A DNA stretch of 58,735 nucleotides from Sphingomonadales bacterium (GTDB taxonomy: Bacteria > Bacteroidota > Bacteroidia > Chitinophagales > Chitinophagaceae). The stretch is taken from contig VHBB01000008.1 in assembly GCA_016872155.1 (NCBI GenBank), positions 1 through 58,735 on the forward strand, in the 5' to 3' direction. The position numbers and the translations under genes were made by a program. How positions within the stretch are numbered: position 1 is the first letter of the stretch; each line of letters begins with the position of its first letter. Shown one piece after another: positions 43,057 to 50,661 of the stretch. The notes under the pieces are model-generated. The model had not been told where the DNA came from. It saw only the letters and a program-made list of their open reading frames with translations, and searched no databases.

Positions 43057-45093
43057 TTAATGGAGTTTCAGGCGCAACTGAAGCCTTAGCTCGCGGCTTT
43101 GCAAAGAGGAACCCGCCATGCTAAACTGACTATTTATGCTTAATAAAATATTGAATTTCAATTCTTTGTCTACCCCTATCCAGAACTGGTGCCCCGTTCC
43201 AAAAAAGGCCCTTATGCCAAAACCGGGCCGCAAATCAGGAGAAAGCGCATAAATTCTTGATAAATAGCTATTTGTATCGAAATACTGATAACGAAACAAA
43301 AGATCGGCACCCGCCACTAGCCGGTTAAACAACAGGTCGGCATAATACAAAAAACCCTCTTCGGACTGCTTTGCCGGGTCAACCATCAGGGGCGCAGGCC
43401 AGGGCCCTACCTGCAGCCACTCTATCCGGGTGCGCAACCTGCAATGCAGCGTAAATTGGTAAGAAAGTTGTGCTCTCCATCCGGTCCTCTCAGCACCCGC
43501 AAATGACTTGATCTGCGTGCTATCAGGGGCCGGAGTTGCAACCTCCCACTTGCGCTCGTGGCGATATCTTATAAGTATGGACGCTCGTTTGTGGGGCCTG
43601 TAATCAAGTTGGAGCAGGTAATCAGCCCCCGCTGTGGGTGAATGGGCGCCATAGCGAATCCACGGAAAAACACAATGGTCTGCATACGCGTCTAAGCGAA
43701 CCCTTGCATGGGGCCGCCAGGTAAAACCCGTATAAAGACCTCGTTCGTTCTCTACCGAAGAAGACTCCGAAAAAGCATTAGCATAAAGTGCCCTGTAGGC
43801 AATACCGTTATTTCTGACCAATGCAAAAAGATCGATTCGCTCTGTGGCGGTCGCCATTAGACCTATAACCCAGGCCCCGGCCCCACCAGCCGCCAGCGCC
43901 CCTTCGCCAAAAAAGTGTACATTTTTTCGGGTATATGAAAAGTCTATACTGCTGTTATGCCAAACACGACCCTTGCTGTCAAATTTGTTTCGAGGTTCTT
44001 CGCTGCCAATAAGCGGAAGCGAAAAACAATAACGAACAGCGTTCAACGAAATCTCGAGTGACCTTAACCGGGCCGACACACGAGCACCTGCTGTCCATTG
44101 CCGAAATGACTTTCTTTCCAATTGCTCTTGTAGGGTGCGATGATACCCATTGCTGCCGATCGAGCTGATTCCTGTTGCCAGCCCTGCCGAGTCGTAGCGC
44201 AAACGACCAGAGAGCGAGCGTCGCGAAACAAAAAAAGTAAACGTAAGCGGCTTCCAGTTAAGTGTTACCGCCAGCCCCCTATGAAAATTGACCTCTCCAG
44301 ATGAGCGGTGAGGGCGCAGCACCGCACCTTGCCTTTTGATCCAACTCATTTCTGCCGATTTGCCAAAAGCCATCGACTGCCAATGCAACAGCCCCTGCCC
44401 CAGATTAACCGTATAATCGCCAAGGGCAATCGTGCGAATCAAGCCTGGCCCCCGCCAAAAAAAATGAAAACCACTATGATCGATCGGCGGACGTCCTCTT
44501 TGCAGCAGTGCCTCTCCTGGATCCTTCTCTACGATCCATCCCGCTTGCAGCGATCTTGTTTGCAGCCGGTGCCAGAGTAACAACCGTTGTGCGCTGCCTG
44601 CCCATGTGCCGGCGTTCTGCTTCGACGCACCCGTAAACAGACCGGTAACCCGTAGCAATAGATCTTGCGTACTGGTGCCGGCCGAAATAAGTTGGCCCAT
44701 CGACAAGCTGCCCGGCGGCAACACCCGCACGTATGGAGCCAGTTGCCTGATTAGTTCAGGTGTAAAACCGCCAATGGCCTGTAGTTCGTTGAGATGAAGC
44801 AGCGGGCCCAGCAATTTTCGGTGCAGCAGCAAGCGATCGATCAAAGCATCGGGAAGCAGGAACAACTGTTGCAAATCTTCTTTTGTGGCCTCATTAAGCA
44901 AAATCGGTTCTTTCAAAAATCTACTGGCCTCTTCGAACAAGTCCTCATCGGGAGCAGCCATTGTGGGTGTTGTTGCATTACTCTCTACCAATGGCTCTAA
45001 TCGAGGCGGTATTGACTGCGACAATAACATACTCGACGACAGCAACTGAGAAAAAACTAAGATCAGCCTGTAGAAAAGATTATTTTTTTTCAT
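43057..45093 (-). CDS. Helix-hairpin-helix plus outer-membrane beta-barrel protein
   Basis: The 678-residue protein has a signal peptide (about 1-26), then a ComEA/T2SK-like helix-hairpin-helix region (about 58-125): ILLNEATKEDLQQLFLLP, a short turn, LLLHRKLLGPLLHLNELQAIGGFTPELI, in parts. The remaining 540 or so residues alternate hydrophobic and polar residues with many aromatics, ending with an aromatic-free LRLQLRLKLH strand, as for a beta-barrel. The HhH domain would face the periplasm and could bind DNA or only mediate protein contacts. Such proteins are frequent in Bacteroidota but, to my knowledge, without a demonstrated function. It overlaps the preceding barrel gene by 4 bp (ATGA), so the two are translationally coupled and likely form one complex. 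Confidence 0.72.
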   Translation of the reverse strand: MKKNNLFYRLILVFSQLLSSSMLLSQSIPPRLEPLVESNATTPTMAAPDEDLFEEASRFLKEPILLNEATKEDLQQLFLLPDALIDRLLLHRKLLGPLLHLNELQAIGGFTPELIRQLAPYVRVLPPGSLSMGQLISAGTSTQDLLLRVTGLFTGASKQNAGTWAGSAQRLLLWHRLQTRSLQAGWIVEKDPGEALLQRGRPPIDHSGFHFFWRGPGLIRTIALGDYTVNLGQGLLHWQSMAFGKSAEMSWIKRQGAVLRPHRSSGEVNFHRGLAVTLNWKPLTFTFFVSRRSLSGRLRYDSAGLATGISSIGSNGYHRTLQEQLERKSFRQWTAGARVSARLRSLEISLNAVRYCFSLPLIGSEEPRNKFDSKGRVWHNSSIDFSYTRKNVHFFGEGALAAGGAGAWVIGLMATATERIDLFALVRNNGIAYRALYANAFSESSSVENERGLYTGFTWRPHARVRLDAYADHCVFPWIRYGAHSPTAGADYLLQLDYRPHKRASILIRYRHERKWEVATPAPDSTQIKSFAGAERTGWRAQLSYQFTLHCRLRTRIEWLQVGPWPAPLMVDPAKQSEEGFLYYADLLFNRLVAGADLLFRYQYFDTNSYLSRIYALSPDLRPGFGIRAFFGTGHQFWIGVDKELKFNILLSINSQFSMAGSSLQSRELRLQLRLKLH

Positions 45094-45965
45094 GGATCAT
45101 CTTGACTTTTAGCTGTCTCTTTATAAGGGGAACCGCTATACACAGACATCCCATTGCTTACTCCTACCAATGAATAGAATCCGGAATAAACTTGCAGGGC
45201 CACACGCTTACCAATTCCTACCATCAATCCAGCCCAACACATAGAGGGCTTGCCCGAAAATCCTACTCGAAACCCCGCCCTCGAACTGGGCCGATAGTAA
45301 ACCGAAACGGCGCTTGTCGTAGCTTGCCCACGCTCTTTTGTTACTGCTGCGGTCATTGCGAATTTTTCGGTTGGCAGATAACTCAGCGTGCAATGCAAAA
45401 CCGAATGATCGTCCGCCGCCACATGCGTAGAGCTGCTGTTCGCAACATGATAATAAGCTACCCCGGTATGTAATTCGTTGCTTAGAAAAAGAGAAAGACC
45501 CGCTGCCGCAGCAGGAGAAAAAACAGATGCTAGAGCAGCGGCCTTTTTTCTATTGACTCCAAGCGACACACCTGCTGAAGCCTGCTTAGATAAGGTTCGG
45601 GCATGGGTAACTAGCAGTAGCTGATCGGATGCGACCGGCAACCCCTCTTGCCCTGCAAAAAAACCCCAGACACTTCGCTGTACTGGTATCGTTATGGCAC
45701 CCGCCAGCTCCGTCCATCCGGGTGCCAAAAAACGTTGCTCTCCTCCAAAAGCCCAGCCAACCGATTTGGCACCTGCCATAAAAGACGGGTTGACCATTGT
45801 AGAAAAAGGATGATGATCACCTGCGTTGAAATAGGAGGTCATGGCAATTTTTCCCTGTAACGAGTAGCGCAACGGCTGAGCCCTTAGGCAAGAACAGTAG
45901 AGCCCAACGACGACCCATCCTATTAAAAAAAAGAGCCTGACCCCACCAAAGAATTGAAACCGCAT
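45090..45965 (-). CDS. Predicted outer-membrane beta-barrel protein, partner of the HhH-barrel protein
   Basis: The 291-residue protein has a signal peptide (about 1-29, LRAQP cleavage) followed by strand-like segments with glycine and aromatic residues: SVGWAFGGEQRF, WTELAGAITIPV, QASAGVSLGVNRK, AGFRVGFSGKPS and VALQVYSGFYSL. The pattern is that of a small outer-membrane barrel, somewhat like PorV/PorQ-type or SprF-like proteins of Bacteroidota; the exact family is not clear to me. It is the first gene of a two-gene unit with the HhH-barrel protein (4-bp overlap). Its promoter has TTG-N20-TAAACTTA directly before the ATG, nearly identical to that of radC. folD is divergent 95 bp away. Confidence 0.6.
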   Translation of the reverse strand: MRFQFFGGVRLFFLIGWVVVGLYCSCLRAQPLRYSLQGKIAMTSYFNAGDHHPFSTMVNPSFMAGAKSVGWAFGGEQRFLAPGWTELAGAITIPVQRSVWGFFAGQEGLPVASDQLLLVTHARTLSKQASAGVSLGVNRKKAAALASVFSPAAAAGLSLFLSNELHTGVAYYHVANSSSTHVAADDHSVLHCTLSYLPTEKFAMTAAVTKERGQATTSAVSVYYRPSSRAGFRVGFSGKPSMCWAGLMVGIGKRVALQVYSGFYSLVGVSNGMSVYSGSPYKETAKSQDDP

Positions 45966-45969
45966 CCCA

Positions 45970-46000
45970 TAAGTTTAGCAGGGCCCTCATCAATAATCAA
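45970..46000 (-). promoter_or_regulatory. Promoter of the barrel/HhH pair, variant -7 box TAAACTTA
   Basis: On the minus strand: TTG (46000-45998), 20 nt, TAAACTTA (45977-45970), then TGGG and the ATG at 45965. It has the same spacing and the same -7 sequence as the radC promoter. Confidence 0.55.
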
Positions 46001-46048
46001 GCGATTAAAAACAAATGCCTCCGTTTAAAAATTGCTGACAAATGGAGT

Positions 46049-46056
46049 TACCTTTG
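46049..46056 (+). promoter_or_regulatory. -7 box of folD
   Basis: TACCTTTG, exact TAnnTTTG, 4 nt before the folD ATG; leaderless start expected. Confidence 0.65.
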
Positions 46057-46060
46057 CCAC

Positions 46061-46933
46061 ATGAAGATCTTAGATGGTAAGTTGGCAGCCGAGGCCATAA
46101 AAGAAGAATTAAAACTACAGGTGGCCGAGCGGGTTGCCGAAGGCAAAAAAGTTCCTCACCTGGCTGCTATACTCGTTGGCAATAATGGCGCCAGTGCCAC
46201 CTACGTAGCGGCCAAAGTAAAAGCCTGCGAACAAACCGGTTTTATCTCTACGCTCGTTCGCCTCGAGAGCAGTGTGACCCAACACAAACTGTTGGAGACG
46301 ATTCAGTCACTCAACGAAGATCCCGATGTGGATGGCATATTAGTGCAACTTCCCTTGCCCGCTCATATTTCTGAACAAGATGTGATCGACGCCATCGATC
46401 CGCAAAAGGATGTAGATGGGTTTCATCCGGTTAATGTGGGTAAGATGGTACAAGGTGCGGAAAGTTTTGTACCGGCTACCCCGCTCGGCATAATGCTACT
46501 CCTTTCTTTTTACAAGATCGATACCAGCGGACTCGATGCGGTCGTAATTGGCAGAAGCAATATTGTGGGGCGCCCCATGAGTGTTTTGCTGAGCGCGAAC
46601 ACGCAGCCCGGTAATTGCACCGTAACCATTTGCCACTCCAAAACAAAAGCGCTGGCAGAACATTGTAAAAAGGCCGACCTGATCGTGGCCGCGCTGGGTC
46701 AACCCCTTTTTCTTACAGCGGACATGGTCAAAGAAGGTGCCATTGTAATTGATGTGGGCATTACCCGAGTAGAGGACGCTACCAAAAAAAATGGATTCAA
46801 GTTGCTCGGCGATGTAGACTATGCCGGCGTAGCCCCTAAATGCAGTTGGATCACTCCTGTTCCCGGAGGGGTAGGCCCCATGACCATTGCAGCGCTCATG
46901 AAAAACACATTCTTGGCCTGTTCCAGAAAATAA
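46061..46933 (+). CDS. folD: Bifunctional methylenetetrahydrofolate dehydrogenase/cyclohydrolase
   Basis: The 290-residue enzyme interconverts 5,10-methylene-, methenyl- and 10-formyl-tetrahydrofolate. Signatures: LAAILVGNNGASATYVAAKVKACEQTGF (in parts, with the catalytic lysine in YVAAKVKAC), VDGILVQLPLPAHI, PQKDVDGFHPVNVG, the NADP-binding VVIGRSNIVGRPMSVLL, and PVPGGVGPMTIAALM. Full length. It has its own promoter box and opens a plus-strand run folD-queE-PorE-like; queE starts 7 nt after its stop. A shared pterin theme (folate and GTP-derived 7-deazaguanine) may explain the folD-queE pairing, which is inference. Confidence 0.96.
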   Translation: MKILDGKLAAEAIKEELKLQVAERVAEGKKVPHLAAILVGNNGASATYVAAKVKACEQTGFISTLVRLESSVTQHKLLETIQSLNEDPDVDGILVQLPLPAHISEQDVIDAIDPQKDVDGFHPVNVGKMVQGAESFVPATPLGIMLLLSFYKIDTSGLDAVVIGRSNIVGRPMSVLLSANTQPGNCTVTICHSKTKALAEHCKKADLIVAALGQPLFLTADMVKEGAIVIDVGITRVEDATKKNGFKLLGDVDYAGVAPKCSWITPVPGGVGPMTIAALMKNTFLACSRK

Positions 46934-46940
46934 ACTAGCA

Positions 46941-47558
46941 ATGAGTACCGTTTCTGCTGTAACGATGCTTCCGGTCATGGAACAATTCTACACGCTGCAA
47001 GGCGAAGGATCTTACCAAGGACAAGCCGCCTACTTTATTAGACTGGGCGGTTGCGACGTGGGTTGTGTATGGTGTGATGTAAAAGAAAGTTGGGATGCCG
47101 AAAAACATCCGCGAAAAACAACGGCAGAATTAGTCGATGCGGTCTTGCAAACACCGGCCAAAATCGTCGTTATAACCGGCGGAGAACCGCTTCTGCATTC
47201 GCTCGATGTACTCACAACGCAGTTACGCGCGGCCGGACTACGCTGTCACCTCGAGACATCGGGAGCTCATCCCGTTAGCGGACACTGGGATTGGATTTGT
47301 CTATCTCCAAAAAAATTCAAAGCGCCCTTACCCGCTTGTCTTCCATTAGCCAACGAACTCAAGGTAGTCATCTTTCATCCCAGCGATCTGGATTGGGCCG
47401 ATCAATACGCCACACAGGTAACAACAACTTGTAAACTTTTCTTACAACCCGAATGGGACCGTGCCGAGAAAATAACTCCGCTTCTAATAGAGAAGATCAA
47501 AAATGATCCGCGCTGGCAACTTAGCTTGCAGGTGCACAAATACATTAATGTGCCATGA
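46941..47558 (+). CDS. queE: 7-carboxy-7-deazaguanine synthase (radical SAM)
   Basis: The 205-residue radical SAM enzyme converts 6-carboxytetrahydropterin to 7-carboxy-7-deazaguanine in queuosine precursor synthesis. The cluster motif is C-x3-C-x2-C (Cys38, Cys42, Cys45) in GGCDVGCVWCDVKESW, a QueE-specific variant of the usual CxxxCxxC context. EQFYTLQGEGSYQGQAAYFIRLGG (in parts) precedes it, TGGEPLLH is the GGE motif, and the C-terminal ending LSLQVHKYINVP is typical. The start at 46941 is 7 nt after folD; a later Met (residue 13) before EQFYTLQGEG is a possible alternative. The stop overlaps the start of the next gene (ATGA). queC, queD and queF are not in the window. Confidence 0.93.
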   Translation: MSTVSAVTMLPVMEQFYTLQGEGSYQGQAAYFIRLGGCDVGCVWCDVKESWDAEKHPRKTTAELVDAVLQTPAKIVVITGGEPLLHSLDVLTTQLRAAGLRCHLETSGAHPVSGHWDWICLSPKKFKAPLPACLPLANELKVVIFHPSDLDWADQYATQVTTTCKLFLQPEWDRAEKITPLLIEKIKNDPRWQLSLQVHKYINVP

Positions 47559-49498
47559 AACTAAGGTTCTACCTAGCCAGTACGCAGGTATTAATGTTAT
47601 TTTTTTTACTCGCCCCGCTTTTTACAAGCGCGCAGGGATATCGCCCAGACAAGGTGAGCAAAAAAGCCTTGCAGCTATACGAAAAGGCCTACGAAAAAGC
47701 CTCGGCAGGAAATAATCGCGAAGCCATCGACCTGTTACAGCAATCCACCGACGCAGACGAGAATTACGCCGATGCCTGGGTAGCGCTGGCCAAGTTGCAG
47801 GCAGAGAGCAAAAATTATTCGTATAGTTTGATCTGTTTTAGAAGAGCGCTTGCTATAGATGCGGATTATTTTAAACCCTATCTGCTTTCGTATGCAATCG
47901 CACTGGCCGGCACTGGCGATTTTGCCAAGGCCCTCGAGATCACGAACCGCTATATCGATCAATATAAACCTACCGGTACCGCCCTCGATGCGGCCCAACA
48001 ACGAAAAAAGAATTTTGAATTTGCGCTGCAGCAAGAGAAAGCAGCTGCAGCCCCCAACGACAAGACGATTTTTGCGCCCAAGAATCTGGGCCCAACGGTC
48101 AACTCCAAAATGGCGGAGTATCTTCCTTCGCAAACCATCGACGGCAAGCAGCTTTTCTTTACCCGCAGGGTCGATACCTACAACGAAGATTTTTTTACCA
48201 GCGGCACTACCCGGCCCGGCAACTGGGAACTGGCATCACCGGTAAAAGGATCACTCAACACGCCGCAAAGCGAAGGAGCCATGATGATCTCGCAAGATGG
48301 GGCATGGCTGGTTTTTACGGGTTGTTATCGACCAGACAGCTATGGCGGATGCGATCTGTATATTTCGTACAAGACCGCTTCGGGTTGGTCAGCCGCTATC
48401 AATTTGGGGGGAAAGGTCAACTCTGATCAATGGGAATCACAACCCTGTCTATCGCCCGATAAACAAGAATTGTATTTTGCCTCGCGCCGTATGGGTGGAT
48501 ACGGGGGCAGCGACCTCTATGTTTGCAAGCTCCAAGAAAACGGCACTTGGGGAGCCCCGGTTAACCTCGGTCCCTCGGTCAACACGCCAGCAGATGAACA
48601 GTGCCCATTTATTCATGCCGACAATCAAACGTTGTACTTTACCTCTTCGCATTGGCCCGGCTACGGAGATGATGATATTTTCTTTGTTCGCAAACAAGCG
48701 AACGGAAATTGGAGTCAACCCACTAATCTGGGCTACCCCATCAACACCATCGATCGAGAGGGAACGCTTTTTATTACGGCCGACGGAAAGACCGCACTCT
48801 ATGCGGCCGAGCGAAAAGACAGCTATGGCCTGCTGGACCTTTACAGCTTTGAGCTGAAAGAAAAAAACCGTCCCTACCCCACCCGCTGGGTACAGGGAAA
48901 GGTTACCGACAAAAAAACCGGCAAGGGCATTGCCGCAACACTCGAGCTAACCGACCTTTCGACAAGACAGATCATGTCGACGGTAAAGACCGACAGCACC
49001 GGAAATTATCTGTTGACCTTGCCAACCGGACGTGACTACGCGTTTACCGTCAATCAAAAGGGCTATTTATTCAACTCCGATCAGTACTTTCTTAAAAATG
49101 GCATCTCCGATTCGGCCGCACAAAAAAATATCGTGCTACAGCCAATAGAGAAAAATGCAGCGATCGTACTAAAGAATATTTTTTTCGAGACCAATCGCTT
49201 CGAACTCGATAGCGCCTCTCTTACCGAGTTAGATAAATTGGTGACCCTGCTGCAAGAAAATCCCACCATTAAAATTGAGATCGGGGGTCATACCGACAAT
49301 ATCGGAAAGGCCGCCGATAATCTTACCCTGAGCGATCACCGCGCTAAGGCTGTGGTCGATTACCTGGTCGGAAAAAAGATCAACGCCTCGCGCTTAACGG
49401 CCAAGGGATACGGCATGGATCAACCCGTAGCCGACAATGCCACCCCCGAAGGAAGAGCCCTGAATCGCCGCACCGAAATGAAGATTACCGGGCTCTAG
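47555..49498 (+). CDS. PorE-like protein: TPR, WD40-type propeller, CRD, OmpA domain
   Basis: The 647-residue secreted protein has four parts in order. A TPR region (about 35-130, ALQLYEKAYEKASAGNNREAIDLL in parts) is followed by PD40/WD40-type blades (about 165-430; motifs such as LYFASRRMGGYGGSDLYV and LYFTSSHWPGYGDDDIF), a carboxypeptidase-regulatory-like domain (about 445-530, VQGKVTDKKTGKGIAATLEL in part), and an OmpA peptidoglycan-binding domain (about 535-647, GGHTDNIGKAADNLTLSDHRA in parts). This is the order of PorE, which links the T9SS to peptidoglycan in Porphyromonas gingivalis. P. gingivalis PorE is a lipoprotein; here the signal peptide (ending LFTSAQG) has no lipobox cysteine. 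It is translationally coupled to queE by a 4-bp overlap, an odd pairing. Confidence 0.8.
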   Translation: MKLRFYLASTQVLMLFFLLAPLFTSAQGYRPDKVSKKALQLYEKAYEKASAGNNREAIDLLQQSTDADENYADAWVALAKLQAESKNYSYSLICFRRALAIDADYFKPYLLSYAIALAGTGDFAKALEITNRYIDQYKPTGTALDAAQQRKKNFEFALQQEKAAAAPNDKTIFAPKNLGPTVNSKMAEYLPSQTIDGKQLFFTRRVDTYNEDFFTSGTTRPGNWELASPVKGSLNTPQSEGAMMISQDGAWLVFTGCYRPDSYGGCDLYISYKTASGWSAAINLGGKVNSDQWESQPCLSPDKQELYFASRRMGGYGGSDLYVCKLQENGTWGAPVNLGPSVNTPADEQCPFIHADNQTLYFTSSHWPGYGDDDIFFVRKQANGNWSQPTNLGYPINTIDREGTLFITADGKTALYAAERKDSYGLLDLYSFELKEKNRPYPTRWVQGKVTDKKTGKGIAATLELTDLSTRQIMSTVKTDSTGNYLLTLPTGRDYAFTVNQKGYLFNSDQYFLKNGISDSAAQKNIVLQPIEKNAAIVLKNIFFETNRFELDSASLTELDKLVTLLQENPTIKIEIGGHTDNIGKAADNLTLSDHRAKAVVDYLVGKKINASRLTAKGYGMDQPVADNATPEGRALNRRTEMKITGL

Positions 49499-49518
49499 CA
49501 TCAAGCGGCTAGGCGTGT

Positions 49519-49526
49519 TATCTTTT
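49519..49526 (+). promoter_or_regulatory. Possible -7 box of dprA
   Basis: TATCTTTT, one mismatch to TAnnTTTG, 13 nt before the dprA ATG at 49540. Confidence 0.35.
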
Positions 49527-49539
49527 ACCAAACGCCTTT

Positions 49540-50661
49540 ATGCAAGCTGCTCTTCGGTCGCAGATCGCCCTAACCCTGGTGCCCGGTCTCGGGCCTGTTC
49601 ATGCAAAACTATTACTGAGCTTTTTCGATATCGACGAACTGTTTAATGCTGACCGCACGGCGCTCGAGCAATGCGAGGGCATACCAAACCGGTTACTTGA
49701 ATCACTACTAGGTTTCTCGAACTGGAAACGAGTAGATGAAGAGATCAGCTTTTTAGAGCGCCATCACATTCGCCCTTTATTCATTACCGATCCGGATTAC
49801 CCTAAGCGTCTGCTCACCTGCGCTGATGCACCGATCTTGCTCTATTATAAAGGAGAGGCCTCACTCAATGCCACTAAAATGATCGCCGTAGTGGGTACGC
49901 GGGGCTGCACTCGCCATGGCGTTCAATGTACCGAAGAGATCATCGCTCAACTATCCGCCTATGATGTTACGATCATAAGCGGACTTGCCATAGGGATCGA
50001 TACGGTAGCCCATCAAGCTGCTTTGCGCCATCAAATGGCAACACTGGCCGTGTTACCACTGGGTCTGGATGCCGTTTACCCCGCCATCAATCGGCCACTG
50101 GCCAGAGAGATCCTGCGATCAAGTGGCGGGCTGCTTACTGAATCGATGTCTAATCACAACGCAGATGCCTATCTTTTTCCTCGAAAAAATCGAATTGTAG
50201 CGGGCTGCTGCGATGCCGCGATTATTATTGAGAGTGGTACCAAGGGTGGTAGCCTCATCACCGCACGTCTTGCCAATGATTATGGAAGAGAGGTATTCGC
50301 CGTGCCCGGCAGACCCGCTGACCCCAAGAGCCAGGGTTGTAATGCTTTACTAAAACAACAACGAGCCCTCTTACTAGAAACCGGAGATGAAGTGGCAACC
50401 TGGATGGGATGGCAGCGATCGAAAAGCGCAACATGCATTGCAGAAAAAACCATAAAGACTAAGAACGCACCCACAGCACTCTCTTCGACCGAAGCACGCT
50501 TGTTGCATCAGATCAGCAATACGGCCTTGCTAACGATCGACCAACTTAGAACCTGCATAGCGTGTGAACCACAGTTGCTTGCCACTGCTCTTATTAACTT
50601 AGAATTAGCAGGGCTGATCGTATCTTTACCCGGCAATCGCTACCAAAAAGCGTCATTATGA
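49540..50661 (+). CDS. dprA: DNA-processing protein A
   Basis: The 373-residue protein has the DprA/Smf layout: an N-terminal SAM-like helical domain (about 1-75), the Rossmann-like core with AVVGTRGCTRHGVQ, IISGLAIGIDTVAHQAAL, LDAVYPAINRPLAREI, LFPRKNRIVAG and VFAVPGRPADPKSQGCNALL, and a C-terminal winged-helix (about 305-370, SSTEARLLHQISN). DprA loads RecA onto incoming single-stranded DNA during natural transformation and binds ssDNA in many bacteria, so it may serve transformation or a general recombination role here. The last 4 bp (ATGA) overlap the start of the T9SS cargo gene. A weak TATCTTTT box lies upstream. Confidence 0.95.
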   Translation: MQAALRSQIALTLVPGLGPVHAKLLLSFFDIDELFNADRTALEQCEGIPNRLLESLLGFSNWKRVDEEISFLERHHIRPLFITDPDYPKRLLTCADAPILLYYKGEASLNATKMIAVVGTRGCTRHGVQCTEEIIAQLSAYDVTIISGLAIGIDTVAHQAALRHQMATLAVLPLGLDAVYPAINRPLAREILRSSGGLLTESMSNHNADAYLFPRKNRIVAGCCDAAIIIESGTKGGSLITARLANDYGREVFAVPGRPADPKSQGCNALLKQQRALLLETGDEVATWMGWQRSKSATCIAEKTIKTKNAPTALSSTEARLLHQISNTALLTIDQLRTCIACEPQLLATALINLELAGLIVSLPGNRYQKASL

